Positions 32,036 through 42,331 of a stretch of 64,000 bases of DNA are shown here, in pieces. Position 1 is the stretch's first letter. Each line of letters begins with the position of its first letter. This stretch comes from Ceratobasidium sp. AG-K (Eukaryota > Basidiomycota > Agaricomycetes > Cantharellales > Ceratobasidiaceae): assembly GCA_037039685.1 (NCBI GenBank), contig JAWNGF010000002.1, positions 2,170,001 to 2,234,000 on the forward strand, given 5' to 3'. A program made the position numbers and the translations under genes. The notes beneath the pieces are model-generated. The model ran no database searches and was not told the origin of the DNA. It worked only from the letters and a program-made list of their open reading frames with translations.

Positions 32036-34441
32036 ATGAACCCAGACGACCCATTTGCCATTTTCCTGCGTCCTCCGCCCAATGAGCAACCTTCGGACCG
32101 CGAAAAGAGGCAAGCCAGGCCCTTAGCTCCTCCACTCGCACTCACCTTGTTTCAGGCTCAAGCGCGAACAGGCAGAACGGCTCGCCAGCGAACTAATCGA
32201 CGCCGACCTTGCGCGAGAGGCGCAGGCCCTGTCAGATTATCGCCGTGCAAACCGTGAACTTCGGCTCCTGCTCCTTGGTCAGCCTTCATCCTACATTGTT
32301 GTTCACCCCATACTCATTGTTCTCATCCAGGCCAGGCGGAATCCGGCAAGTCTACACTCCTCAAACAGTTCCAGATGCTCTATGCACCCCACTCGCTCGA
32401 CGCAGAGCGGGCAGCCTGGCGGGGCATAGTCTTTCTAAACAGTCAGTCCCCTACTAATTCCCGCAACTTGAAATTAATCCCACCACCCCACAGTCATCAA
32501 ATCCCTTCGTGCGATTACCGACGCACACGACATTGAATATGGCTCATCGGCTACTACGCCTGCACAGGCCGCAGACCCCTGGTCCAACCTCTACTCCTCC
32601 ACCCCTCCGGCTTCCCCCAACCCAGCAGCCAGACCAAAAGACCAACTTGCGCCAATCAAGCTCCGCTTACTTCCTTTGCTCGCACTAGAATCTACGTTGG
32701 CATCAAGAATTGGGTCGGGATTTAATGTGGGTGGAAGAACCGAAGTGTGTGTACGGAGGGGTTGGCAAGATTCGGCAATGTGGGCCCGGAGGCCGGGGGG
32801 TGGGAAACGCAAGACACGTAGTAGGAGTGGGAGCGTCGACGGAGGAACAGGCAAAGCGGCGGAGACCGAGTTACACTCCGATCTCCAACTTGTCTTGGCC
32901 GAGGCTCGAAGCGATATCGAGCAGCTCTGGGCACACGGAAGCGTCAAGGCATTGTTGAACCGAAGAAAGCTCAAGCTGGAAGATGCAAACGTCTTGTGAG
33001 CTCCTCTTTTGATCGTATTTCAACCATTGCTCAACCATTGCTTGGCACCGCAGCTTCCTAGACGAAATCGAGCGTATCACCCAACACGGCTATTTACCCA
33101 CTGACGATGACATTCTCCGAGCCCGGATTCGTACGATTGGGATCAGCGAGTGGTGTTTTCAGTTTACGCATCCCAGTTCGAGAGGAGGTCTTTGCAATTG
33201 GCGGGTGAGTGGAACTTCCACGGTGTCTGTCGGTGTGGAATCGGCTCGCGTCGGCCTGGGTGCAGTCTTGTCGGCGTCAGTGTTGACTTGGGTGTGCGGG
33301 GTTGGCTGCGGGGTCCGTAGGGTTGGGTGTGAGGGATCTACACATGGCGGTCGCTTACCCGACCATGCGCATGATACTCGGTCGGGCAGGTCGGACTCGC
33401 CTCTGGCAAAATCTTTCCGCATCCTTGACCGGCCGTTCGCACCCGGCTCTTCAACTACCCGGCCTACATGTTGTTCGCACGAGCCGTTTGTTTCTGTGGC
33501 ACACTGTTGCTACTATTTCATCCCAGCCCCGCCTTGCGGGATTTCCATCCCACGTTTTTCACCACTCGAACATTTCCCGCCCGCATTGCATTGTCAAACA
33601 CCCTAACCCGCGTCGCTAACTATGGTTCTCTGCTTCTAGCTGTTCGATGTAGGCGGTGCTCGATCCCAGAGAGCTCATTGGGCTCCTTACTTTGAGGATT
33701 CGACTGCTATTGTATTTTTGGCTCGTGAGTTCGCTTCGGCAGCGACTAGTTTCGGGATCTGACGACACCTCCTCCATTACTAACCCGTATACCTCAACCG
33801 AACTACTGCATTCGCCTCTCAACATACCATACCCCTCCACCTCCTCATGCCGCTACCTCAGCCATAAGCGCATACGACCAATACCTGGAAGAAGACAGCA
33901 AGACGAATCGTATAGACGACTCGCTTCAGCTATGGACGCAGATCACTTCAAGTCCCATGCTCAAGGACGTTCATCTAGTGCTCTTTCTCAACAAGGTATG
34001 TCTTCTCGATCCCACGTCATACTATGGAAGCTAACGGAAGGCCTCGTAGTGCGACGTTTTGAGAGCTAAACTCACTGCAGGCGTCAAGGTTAAAAAATAG
34101 TACGTGGGCAAATGTTTCGAGCAGAGCATATAGCTGATGGATATGACCAGTATCACATCGTACGGCGACAGGCCCAACGAGTACGGACCCGTCTCGCACT
34201 ACTTTAGAGCACACTTTTCCCAAGTGTTCAAGCGCAACAATGTAGACGCCAAGCGAGAACTATACTGCCATTTGACGAGTGTGATTGTGAGTGGTTCGCC
34301 ATGCTTGGCAAAGGGCGCCAACAAGTTCCGAGCCGGGTTCGCTGATAACGCCCTCAGGATACTGAAGCAACTCAATCAATAATTTTATCTGTCCGCGATG
34401 GTTTATTCCGAAGCAATCTCAAAACTACTGGTCTGATATAG
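32036..34441 (+). CDS. Divergent heterotrimeric G-protein alpha subunit
   Basis: Ten exons: 32036-32109, 32156-32277, 32331-32441, 32494-32995, 33054-33204, 33640-33724, 33862-33995, 34050-34099, 34151-34286, 34358-34441; 482 residues. The Galpha motifs appear in order: P-loop GQAESGKST (66-74), switch I ILRARIRTIGIS with R294 and T297, switch II DVGGARSQRAHW (323-334), NKCD (392-395), and the C-terminus SVRDGLFRSNLKTTGLI. It departs from canon in three ways. The switch II catalytic Gln is Ala327. The TCAT motif is TSVI. A Ser/Pro/Arg-rich insert of roughly 100 residues enlarges the helical domain (about 115-215). No N-terminal Gly for myristoylation and no C-terminal Cys are present. Such expanded non-canonical Galpha genes are common in Agaricomycetes. 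Intron 33205-33639 is unusually long; intron 32110-32155 needs a GC donor. Confidence 0.88.
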
Positions 34442-34958
34442 CAATGACAGCTTGGGGATGGCAACCATGCCAGACCCTGCTCACAATGCCTTCCTCTCGT
34501 ATACCACACTTTTACCCCTGTACTCATTCATTTCGCAACTCTCACGCCAGTCCCTCAGTCACTTTTTCACGGATCTTGCTTTTTTCACAAGACATTTTCT
34601 TGTCCACTCGAGCGCGCTCTCTGCATCATCTGTAATTGTACTGCTCGTATCACTCCACCATTTGTAACCATGCTCTTCGTTTGTGCTCCGCCGACCGTAG
34701 GCATCTCTGTGTTTATTGTTCAAAGACTTCTCTGCAGCACATGCCACCTCTTTCCCCTTACGGAGATTCGCGTGCTTCTTACATGGCCTCGGTCCTTCGG
34801 GTTACGACACGTTCCCTGTCTTCCTTGGCTGATTATCCCCGGGTACTACATATGCGTGGGTTCGCCCATCACTGTATTTTTAACGCTTAGAGAGAATACA
34901 GCTCCAAAAGTCTATCCGGCAGGGTTTCGGCGAATATGTGCCGCCCCTTTCCACAGCT
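34442..34958. other. Convergent 3' region
   Basis: Between Galpha (plus) and the DEAD-box gene (minus). Pyrimidine-rich with several overlapping short frames, none convincing. Probably the two 3' UTRs. Confidence 0.5.
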
Positions 34959-37358
34959 TCATCTTCTGCCTCGTCGTGACGAGCCAGAGGGGCGATTTCC
35001 AGACGAGCCCCGTTGGTCTTCTGTCCTATTCTGTCCCGGTTCCTGCCCCTGGTTCCTGCCTCCTTTAACAACATCAGGCGAGACGACGTTGAAGAGGTTG
35101 TGCTTGCGCACGTCGCGCAGGCCCATCATTCCGATCGTTTTCGCGAGGATTGGCGGTGGGACCCAGTCCGAGGATGGTCCGTGATAGCCTTGGTAGAGCA
35201 ACGTATTGCGCGCCATGTCGTTAGCGCGTTGGACGAGCTCAACGGGTGTCCAGCCGAGGTCGCGTAAAGAGCCTTTGTAATATCCCATCCATGCCTGCAC
35301 GAATTGAATGAGTGAATCGAGCCTATGGAGCAACTGTATGCGCTTACAATGTACGCTTGTTCTTTACTCTTTTCGTCGGTGCTGACGAGCGCAGTACGTA
35401 CCCGGGTGCGCATGTCATCGAGCACTGTACCCGGGCCGGATGCGTTGATTAATCCTGTGTCGGGATGCGGAGCGATCCTCTTGTCCAAGCCGGCAGCGAG
35501 AACGTCTTTTTTGCGGAGGAAAAATTGTTCCCATTTGGCAAGGACGAGTATACCATGCCCTTCATTCCCTGCTCGAGCCGTCCGGCCTAGTCTATGGATG
35601 TCTAATTGAGGATGTCAATTTAGGCGAGATGATATCTATATAAATCTATTGCTTACATTGCTCTGCGTTTGCGGGGAGCCCGGCTTGTATCACACATGTT
35701 ACCCCTGGAATATCGATACCGCGTGCGGTCACATCAGAGGAGAACAGAACGCCCGTAGGAGCCAGCTTGAAGTCTTCCGTTGCCTTGGTACGTCGGGGTT
35801 GACTTAATCTAGAATGAATCGAATAGACGGGGCAGTTGAGGACTTTTTCCATCTAAATGACAAATAAGAAACCAGAATACGTAGTTTGGGATGCACGTAC
35901 CACTTCTGCAATCAAACCAGTTGCGCGAGCGGTCGGCAGAAAGCATATTACTTTTCCACGTGATTCGACTAGACTGCCAACCACTGGTATGATGTCGGCA
36001 TCGTCCTCCACGATTATGTGTTCTTGCTGGACGTGTTCGTGGGTGGCCGACTCATCATCTGAGACCGTACTGATATACTCGTACCCTGGTGAGAGTGCTA
36101 ACTTCCCTATCTGGTCAAGTCATTAGCTTGGTAGAATAATTATGCGCGAAACCACCTACCCTCTTGACCTCCTCCGACACTGTCGCGGAGAACAGAAGGG
36201 ATTGACTAAAAAAAAGGGTTATCCCTACTGAGAAGTGCGTTACCCATCAACCTACCGGGCACCAATTTTCTATCAGGCAAGGCTTGAAGTATAATCTCCA
36301 AATCACGTCTAAAACCCTGATCGAGCAGACGATCTGCCTCATCAAGGATCAAAAACCGGATTTGGGATAACTGATCGCGCATAGTAAAGTTTTGGATGTG
36401 GTCGACCAATCTGCCTGGGGTCTGAACAGCAGTTATGAGTAACCGACGACCTTTTGGTGGGAGTTTTGGACTTACTGCGACCAAAATATCCATCCGGCTC
36501 TTTCGCAATCTATTAGATTCTCCAGGAACCTTGGGCCCTCCACCAGTGATAACTAAACAGGCGTTAGGGGCGTTTGTGGAGACTGGAAGCTCTGGTACCT
36601 TCCACCCCAAACTGCATCCCTTTCACGAGGGTTTCAGCCTCTTGTGCGATTTGTTGGGCTAGTTCACGCGTTGGAGAAATAACGAGCACAGAAGCAACAC
36701 CCGGAATCGATTGTCGCTCCATGCGTCTTAGTGTCTCAATAGCCGGAATCAAGAAGGCAAGTGTTTTCCCTGTACCAGTTTTTGCACGGGCCAAGCTGAT
36801 GTAAAGCAAGGCTATGAGCTACTGGCGGCGCAATATGCCAACTATGACTACGCACACATCCTTTCCAGCAAGAATATGCCCCAGGGTTTTTGCTTGCACC
36901 TCGGTTGCAAACTCGAATGGAATATTTGCATGTTGCTGCCGTGATATTTGGCCATGTTCCACAAAATCCTGGAATCGGACGGAGGAAAAATTGGCTTTGT
37001 AGGATGGGCTGGCCGGTCGGGAGACTACAGGGGTGGCTACAGCTGGAGTGGCGGCGTAAGAAGAAACAACAGGGGTGCTAGAGTCTGATACTGCTAGTCG
37101 CGCCGCGAGGGTAGCTCGGTGTGGGTCGGCAGTTGTAGAAGCGATATTAGCTCCGCCGCGAGGTTTTCTTCCCCGAGGTCTGCGTGGTCGCCTTTTCTCG
37201 TTATTCGCCGGTAATTCAGCAGAAGACATGCTGCGCAGATCGCCCAAGTTGTGAGGAAGGGTTGTTGACGGGAGAGAGCAGCCACCCGGCGATAGCTTGC
37301 TGAGGTTAGGGGTGTTAAAGCTGTGTACCAGGGGCCGCAATGATCGAAGCCGCTGCAT
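34959..37358 (-). CDS. Mitochondrial DEAD-box RNA helicase (Mss116-like)
   Basis: Nine exons: 36856-37358, 36599-36795, 36476-36552, 36252-36421, 36160-36205, 35901-36110, 35657-35852, 35348-35601, 34959-35294; 592 residues. The N-terminus [20 protein letters not shown] is rich in Arg and Ser without acids, a likely mitochondrial presequence. Helicase motifs follow: Q-like region, I (AKTGTGKT), Ia (PTRELAQQ), GG, Ib (TPGRL), II (DEADR), III (SAT), IV, V (ARGIDIPGV) and VI ([10 protein letters not shown]). The C-terminal tail is Gly/Arg/Gln-rich and basic (RRGRR end), suited to RNA binding. The layout matches Mss116/CYT-19 chaperones for mitochondrial group I/II introns and translation; orthology is inferred. 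An upstream in-frame ATG (37499) would add residues but spoil the presequence. Confidence 0.88.
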
Positions 37359-37709
37359 GCCTCCTGTTGCCACCTGAAGCGTGCTCTCCAAAAAGTAATT
37401 TGTTTCCGTTAAGCTAGTCCGGTAAAAAGATCCAACACCGGTGGTTGCTGTTGAAATTATCACCTCAGAATCAAATATGAAAGGGCTTGCTAGGAGCACT
37501 GAAAATAGTTGTGGTTATTAATTTGACTTGTATGGATAATTTGAAATAGCTAGCAGTGATTCGAGTTTGATTTTCATTCTTGGTCCGGTACATCACTCTC
37601 ACGGCATCATAGCAAGGCCAGGTCTCGCTAAGTCCTCTCCAGCGTATCGCTGCATATCAGAACACTACTTGGATACCAAAAACTTTGGTTACTATCCACT
37701 CTCATAAGC
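37359..37709. other. Divergent promoter region
   Basis: Between the DEAD-box helicase (minus) and TAN1 (plus). No distinct element recognised. Confidence 0.5.
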
Positions 37710-38973
37710 ATGTCAAAACGCCCATCCGAGGCCAGCCATTCCGGCCAGAGAAAGAAGCGCCAGACGCTCACGAAGGGGCAAGTCAAGAACTTTAAAGGTA
37801 CAGCGTTATATAACAAGGGCTTCATAGCACTGAAGCTTAACGTCATTGAAGGAATTCCATCGCGCGGAGCCATAGATGGGCCAGGAATCTGGGCGATGAC
37901 TATCAGAGGCAAGGAGAGACAAGCTGCTAGTGAGTTGTATGGTATAATCGAGTCGGTGAGTCGTTTCGCCCCTATGTGGTGTACTATGCATGCGAAATAA
38001 CATTATATTCGTAGATATCAGACCAACTTTGGCCCCAGCCTGTTGCGACCGAAGCCAAGACTGAGGGGAACTCGGAAGGCTCTGAGGAGGAAGAGGATAT
38101 CGAGAAGCAGCTCGCAAAAGAACTATCCAACATAACCAAAAGCAAAACAAAGAGTTCTAAAGATAGGAAGATAGGTTAGTTTTGGCATGAAATCGATGCT
38201 ATCCTAATTCACGCCCTTAATTCAGCCAGTTGCCCAACAGATACCGCATGTGGTACGCCCCCATAACTGTCTAAGAAAGACTAGACCTACCTGATGAGTC
38301 CAGTCATATACTTGGCCACGAAGAAGCCAATTGATCCAGTTAAAGTGACTCTTCACTACATGCACCAGGTAGCTGAAACGGGAGTATCGGGGTCTAGGTC
38401 AATCTTATGTCGGGACAAGAGAAGGTAGACTTACATGCCTTTTTACTTGGTCAGATCCATCGTTCGTCTCCTTCCGGCATCCGGGCAATGTGCGGCAAAT
38501 ATGCCTGCAATAACCTCACTCGCAACCGAGTTGTTCACACCGGTCTTCTCAGGGGAAGGAGTAGAAGCTAAAAAGGTAGGTGAGAATGAGCTATCGCGTA
38601 AAGAACCACACTAAATGTTAGGTAGTATAAAATCGAATTGAAGATCCGTAACCACCAGGTTTTGGCCAAAGAAGATGTCATCAAGGCGATTGCTCAGTGT
38701 GTCCCCTCGGACAAAGGCCATACAGTTAGCCTGACGAACCAGGACACAACGATACTGGTAGAGGTTTTCAAGGTACGTTCTATCAGTAAATAACCAAGCT
38801 TAATTACGCATGTAGCATCCTCCTAGGCGGTTTGCACGGTAGCAGTCGTACCCGACTACGAAAAATACAAGCGCTTTAACGTGGTGCAGATAATGCAAGC
38901 GCACCACAAAGGCCAAGGTGACCAGGGAGCAGAGAACTTACGCGTAGCACCTCAAATCGTACCCAGCAATTGA
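37710..38973 (+). CDS. TAN1: tRNA acetylation cofactor Tan1 (THUMP domain)
   Basis: Eight exons: 37710-37797, 37852-37955, 38015-38174, 38226-38252 (27 nt), 38304-38397, 38455-38575, 38626-38772, 38827-38973; 295 residues, close to yeast Tan1. Recognisable segments are GAIDGPGIWAMTIRGKERQA near the N-terminus, a central acidic linker, and the THUMP domain in the second half (YKIELKIRNHQVL, VSLTNQDTTILVEVFK, CTVAVVPDYEKYKRFNV). Tan1 binds tRNA and delivers it to the Kre33/NAT10 acetyltransferase for ac4C12 of tRNA-Ser and tRNA-Leu. Intron 37798-37851 is 54 nt and open in frame; splicing it gives the expected spacing, but retention would also read through. The short exon 4 is forced by frame. 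Confidence 0.88.
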
Positions 38974-39110
38974 TTATTGTTATCACTCGTAAGTTGACAT
39001 ATGGATGCGCGCACGACGTGAAGTAGAGGCCCTTCATACCAGAATGTTGATACAAATTGTATTATAGATGCAAAAGTGCACGCACTCGCGTTTTATGATT
39101 CTTTAGGACC

Positions 39111-41376
39111 TTAATCTCGTTCAATACCCTCCAATCTGTACTCTGCTTCAAGATACTCTGCGCACTCCACGCGTGACTTTTCGACGCTGACAAATAGCAA
39201 TAGCATGAATGAGAATGCACCCAACCCCAGCAGAAAGGCAAACGGCCTGCGAACGAATATAAGTGGTATCCAAAATAATGGTGAAACGCCATACATGTTA
39301 TTATTATGGCTATCATCAATGATTGCGCTGGATATAAAGGGGCCGATGAAAGAAGAGGTTTTACCGATCTAAGGCAAGTATTTAATGCGTCTGGACAAAG
39401 CGAACGGGCGTCACTTACAACACTGAACATAGCAAAGAACAGGAATTCCTTCCCGCGTGGCACCACTTCGCTGATCATCGTCTGGCTATATGCGTACCAG
39501 GGGCAAACGAAAACTCCGTAGAATGCCTGGTATGCCCAGATCTAGAGCTCCTGGTGAGCCGAAGATTTTCGCGTGTGAGCAATCGCATAAACATACCTCC
39601 CAAAGGTGTTGGAAGCTATAAGTATATGTTAGCAGAAGGCTAACAGAAAGTTATGTCGAGCTCACCCGAAGCGGGTGGTCCATATTCCGATGAGACCCCA
39701 TCCACAAAGGACCAAAATCCAAAAGGCGTTGAACAGTAGCATCTACGATAATATAATAAGAGTTCATTCGATTCCGTCATATTAACTAACCGTTTTTGTC
39801 GGGATTTTGAACCGTTTTTGTACGAGCCAAAAAACGCTAGTTACAGTCTGTGAGTAATCGACTGTTTCATCAGGCATAGACTTACTAGATCCCAACCATT
39901 TGCGCTGCAATACCAACGATTAGCAAGTATGTCAGCTGCAGGGTTGAATAAGAGGCCAAGCTGTTCTGCAAGGTTCCGATAACGGTTACGCAGGTATTGA
40001 GAACATCGCCCCTAGGCAATACTTAGCATAGCGAAGAACCGAACATACGAATAATGAAACCCACATCAAAAAATAGAATAACAAATACAAAAACGTTTGC
40101 TTTAGCTTCCAACATTCCCGCAACGCGACCCACGCCTGTAAGACTCCGATAGTCAAGAGGTTCGCCCCTGGAGGCAGACGAGCACCAGGCCTCCGTCGCT
40201 CGAACAGAAACCAAGGAATAGAGCACAGAAGCCAAAATCCTCCCGAGAGTGCGATGAGGGCTGAAAAGGCCTTGGTATTCGCTTCTGGGCTGCTATCGGA
40301 GTGCAACCCCTTTAGCATGCCGACCATAATAGCCAGTAGGACGATCTCTCCAGCTGAGCAGACCGTAAACGAAATATTGGAAAGTCGGTTGCGAGATAGT
40401 GAGTCGAGCGTATGATGATCGTCCAACGTCGTTTCGCCAGCATCGAGACTTCGTTTTGATTCTTGCATTTCAGGCAAGGAACGAGCGAGGCCCGGGAATG
40501 CAGCAGTCCAGAATGTTAAGGCACCTTGGTATGTGATTACTACCAAACGCTTTTGGTTAGCGACTATACTTGAATTCAAAGTCACTTGACTTACGCCCAA
40601 GCATGTACAATGCCACCCCTGCCTCCCATTTTGAAGGCTCTGCAACCCCTAGCCACGCAAATGAGACAGAGACCGCCACTACAGTAAATGCAATGGTGAT
40701 ATTAGGCCGCCAATAACCATAATCTGCCCATGCACCGATGACGAGGAAAAGGATAGCTTGGATTGCAAACCTAACAAGACTATTAGACCTATTACTGCGA
40801 AGCAATAGTTACCTACGCAATGCCATTTGTGATCAACACAATTGAGCTGACTGTGGAAGAGGGATTCAATCGCAGATTCCGGCACTGGGACAGTGAGGAC
40901 CTTACTATCGCGGACTTTTCCCATAAACGGTAGAACGCAAACGGCGTCTCCCTCGCAGGGCGCCGCATAAGGAGCCTGACTTTGGTCGTAGCCCGCTAGA
41001 TATAGTAGGTTTTGGAACTAAACTCCGAAAGTGTCGGTAAGTATATACGTTAAAGAACTTGGCCAATCCGAGTCTAACCTGAGAAGGACTGGTAGGCAAA
41101 AAGCAAAGTAATGGCATGAGACATGAGGTTATAACGTAGATTTATAACGTGAGTAACGCACCCATAGTTGAATCCTGCCAACCCGTTATTCCCGACATAA
41201 TACAAGTAGTATGACCACAGTTCCTTCTTCGTTGTTTGCCACTTCGGATCCGTCTCTATATCGAAAATGTTCTCCACGTGCTTGAAGCCATCCAATGCCG
41301 GACGAACGCTGGAGATGGGTTCCACTGGTTGAGCTTCCAGGCTCTTGGTGTCAGCGTCCTTGTTGTAAGCCGACAT
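39111..41376 (-). CDS. ATG22: Atg22-type vacuolar amino-acid effluxer (MFS)
   Basis: Twelve exons: 41162-41376, 41079-41088 (10 nt), 40906-41017, 40818-40851, 40595-40770, 40065-40539, 39886-40011, 39791-39836, 39666-39742, 39597-39615 (19 nt), 39419-39541, 39111-39368; 556 residues. The frame shows ELWSYYLYYVGNNGLAGFNYGPSQFQN, then SSIVLITNGIAFAIQAILFL, GAWADYGYWRPNI, LGLITYQGALTFWTAAFPGLA, QTMISEVVPRGKEFLFFAMFS and about twelve membrane helices. These are hallmarks of fungal Atg22/UNC93-like transporters, which release amino acids from autophagic bodies across the vacuolar membrane. Several exons are very small but every phase fits. It is the second vacuolar amino-acid exporter in the window, and Agaricomycetes often carry several paralogues. 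Confidence 0.88.
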
Positions 41377-42331
41377 GGCGGAATCACGGAGGCCCCCGAA
41401 GAGACTAAACACGTTAGTTGGTATATATAGCTGGCACCTATCATCGCTTAGAATTCGAAGTTTTGAATCGTTCGGCTGGGCTTCTTAACCGGCAAAGCCT
41501 GCCCGAAATACATGCACAACGTCACCATGGGATTAAATACCATTATTTGAAATCAATTGGATCTATCTAGTACCTCTATTTGATTACTCCCAAAATGCGG
41601 CAGGTATACTGGCTTCATGGCTAGACTACTAACATGCACAAAGGCTACGCAAGTAAACAAACTGTGACAGTATCCGGATGGGTTTCACTTGACCCTTTCA
41701 CATAAGTCCGACAAGAACACAAGCTCTGATACTCCTCTCATAGACCTGAAGTGCTTGCGCTACTATTGGATCTGCAACCAGAACGAGTCCCTCGTTCTGA
41801 ATATTATCGCACTCGTTATATTCTACTCAAGCCGCCTATTTCTGGTACGATTCATCAACAGTATTGACCAACCGAGGCCAGGAAAAACACAGAGCCCGGT
41901 CCAAGGAGCCAGGGGAAGACCGGAAAGTAGCCGCAAAAATTACTAGAAAAATAAAGCAGAGACACTAGTGAGGTTACGAACGTCTCACGCAAGAGTCCTT
42001 TGATCAAACCAGGCAAAAGAAACCAACGATTCCAGGTAAATCTAGTACAATGCAACCGCCTGAATCACATCGCCTGGTTTCCATCTGGTAAGCACTGATC
42101 AACACTAGCGGGTTTCAATCGAGGTCAAAGCGACAGCTAATAGCAGTCAATGTCTTGTGGTAATAATATCATCGAATGGGATGGCTTGTCTTCGCTGCGG
42201 TTAACGCTCTAAAATATATACACCCATTTTATCACACAAGCAAGAAGAATAGGATGAAAGAAGCGGAATACAAAACGATAAGCCAGGACCACAAATCTAG
42301 AATAACTAAAGGTAAGGAATAGGGATATCGT
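41377..42331. other. Intergenic, no supported gene
   Basis: Nearly 1 kb between two minus-strand genes; holds the Atg22-like promoter and the trehalase 3' end. Only short overlapping frames. Confidence 0.5.

Noticed and set aside
33205..33606. 133-codon open frame inside the long Galpha intron
   Set aside because: Flanking exons join directly in the Galpha alignment (NWR/LFDVGG), so this lies within an intron.
36206..36262. GC donor for the DEAD-box intron near VPG
   Set aside because: A canonical GT donor (GTTGAT at 36251) gives a valid phase and a 46-nt intron, so a non-canonical site is unnecessary.
40540..40594. 31-nt intron in the Atg22-like gene ending at the first TAG acceptor
   Set aside because: Too short for this genome; the later acceptor gives a 55-nt intron with a branch site and the conserved LGLITYQ.
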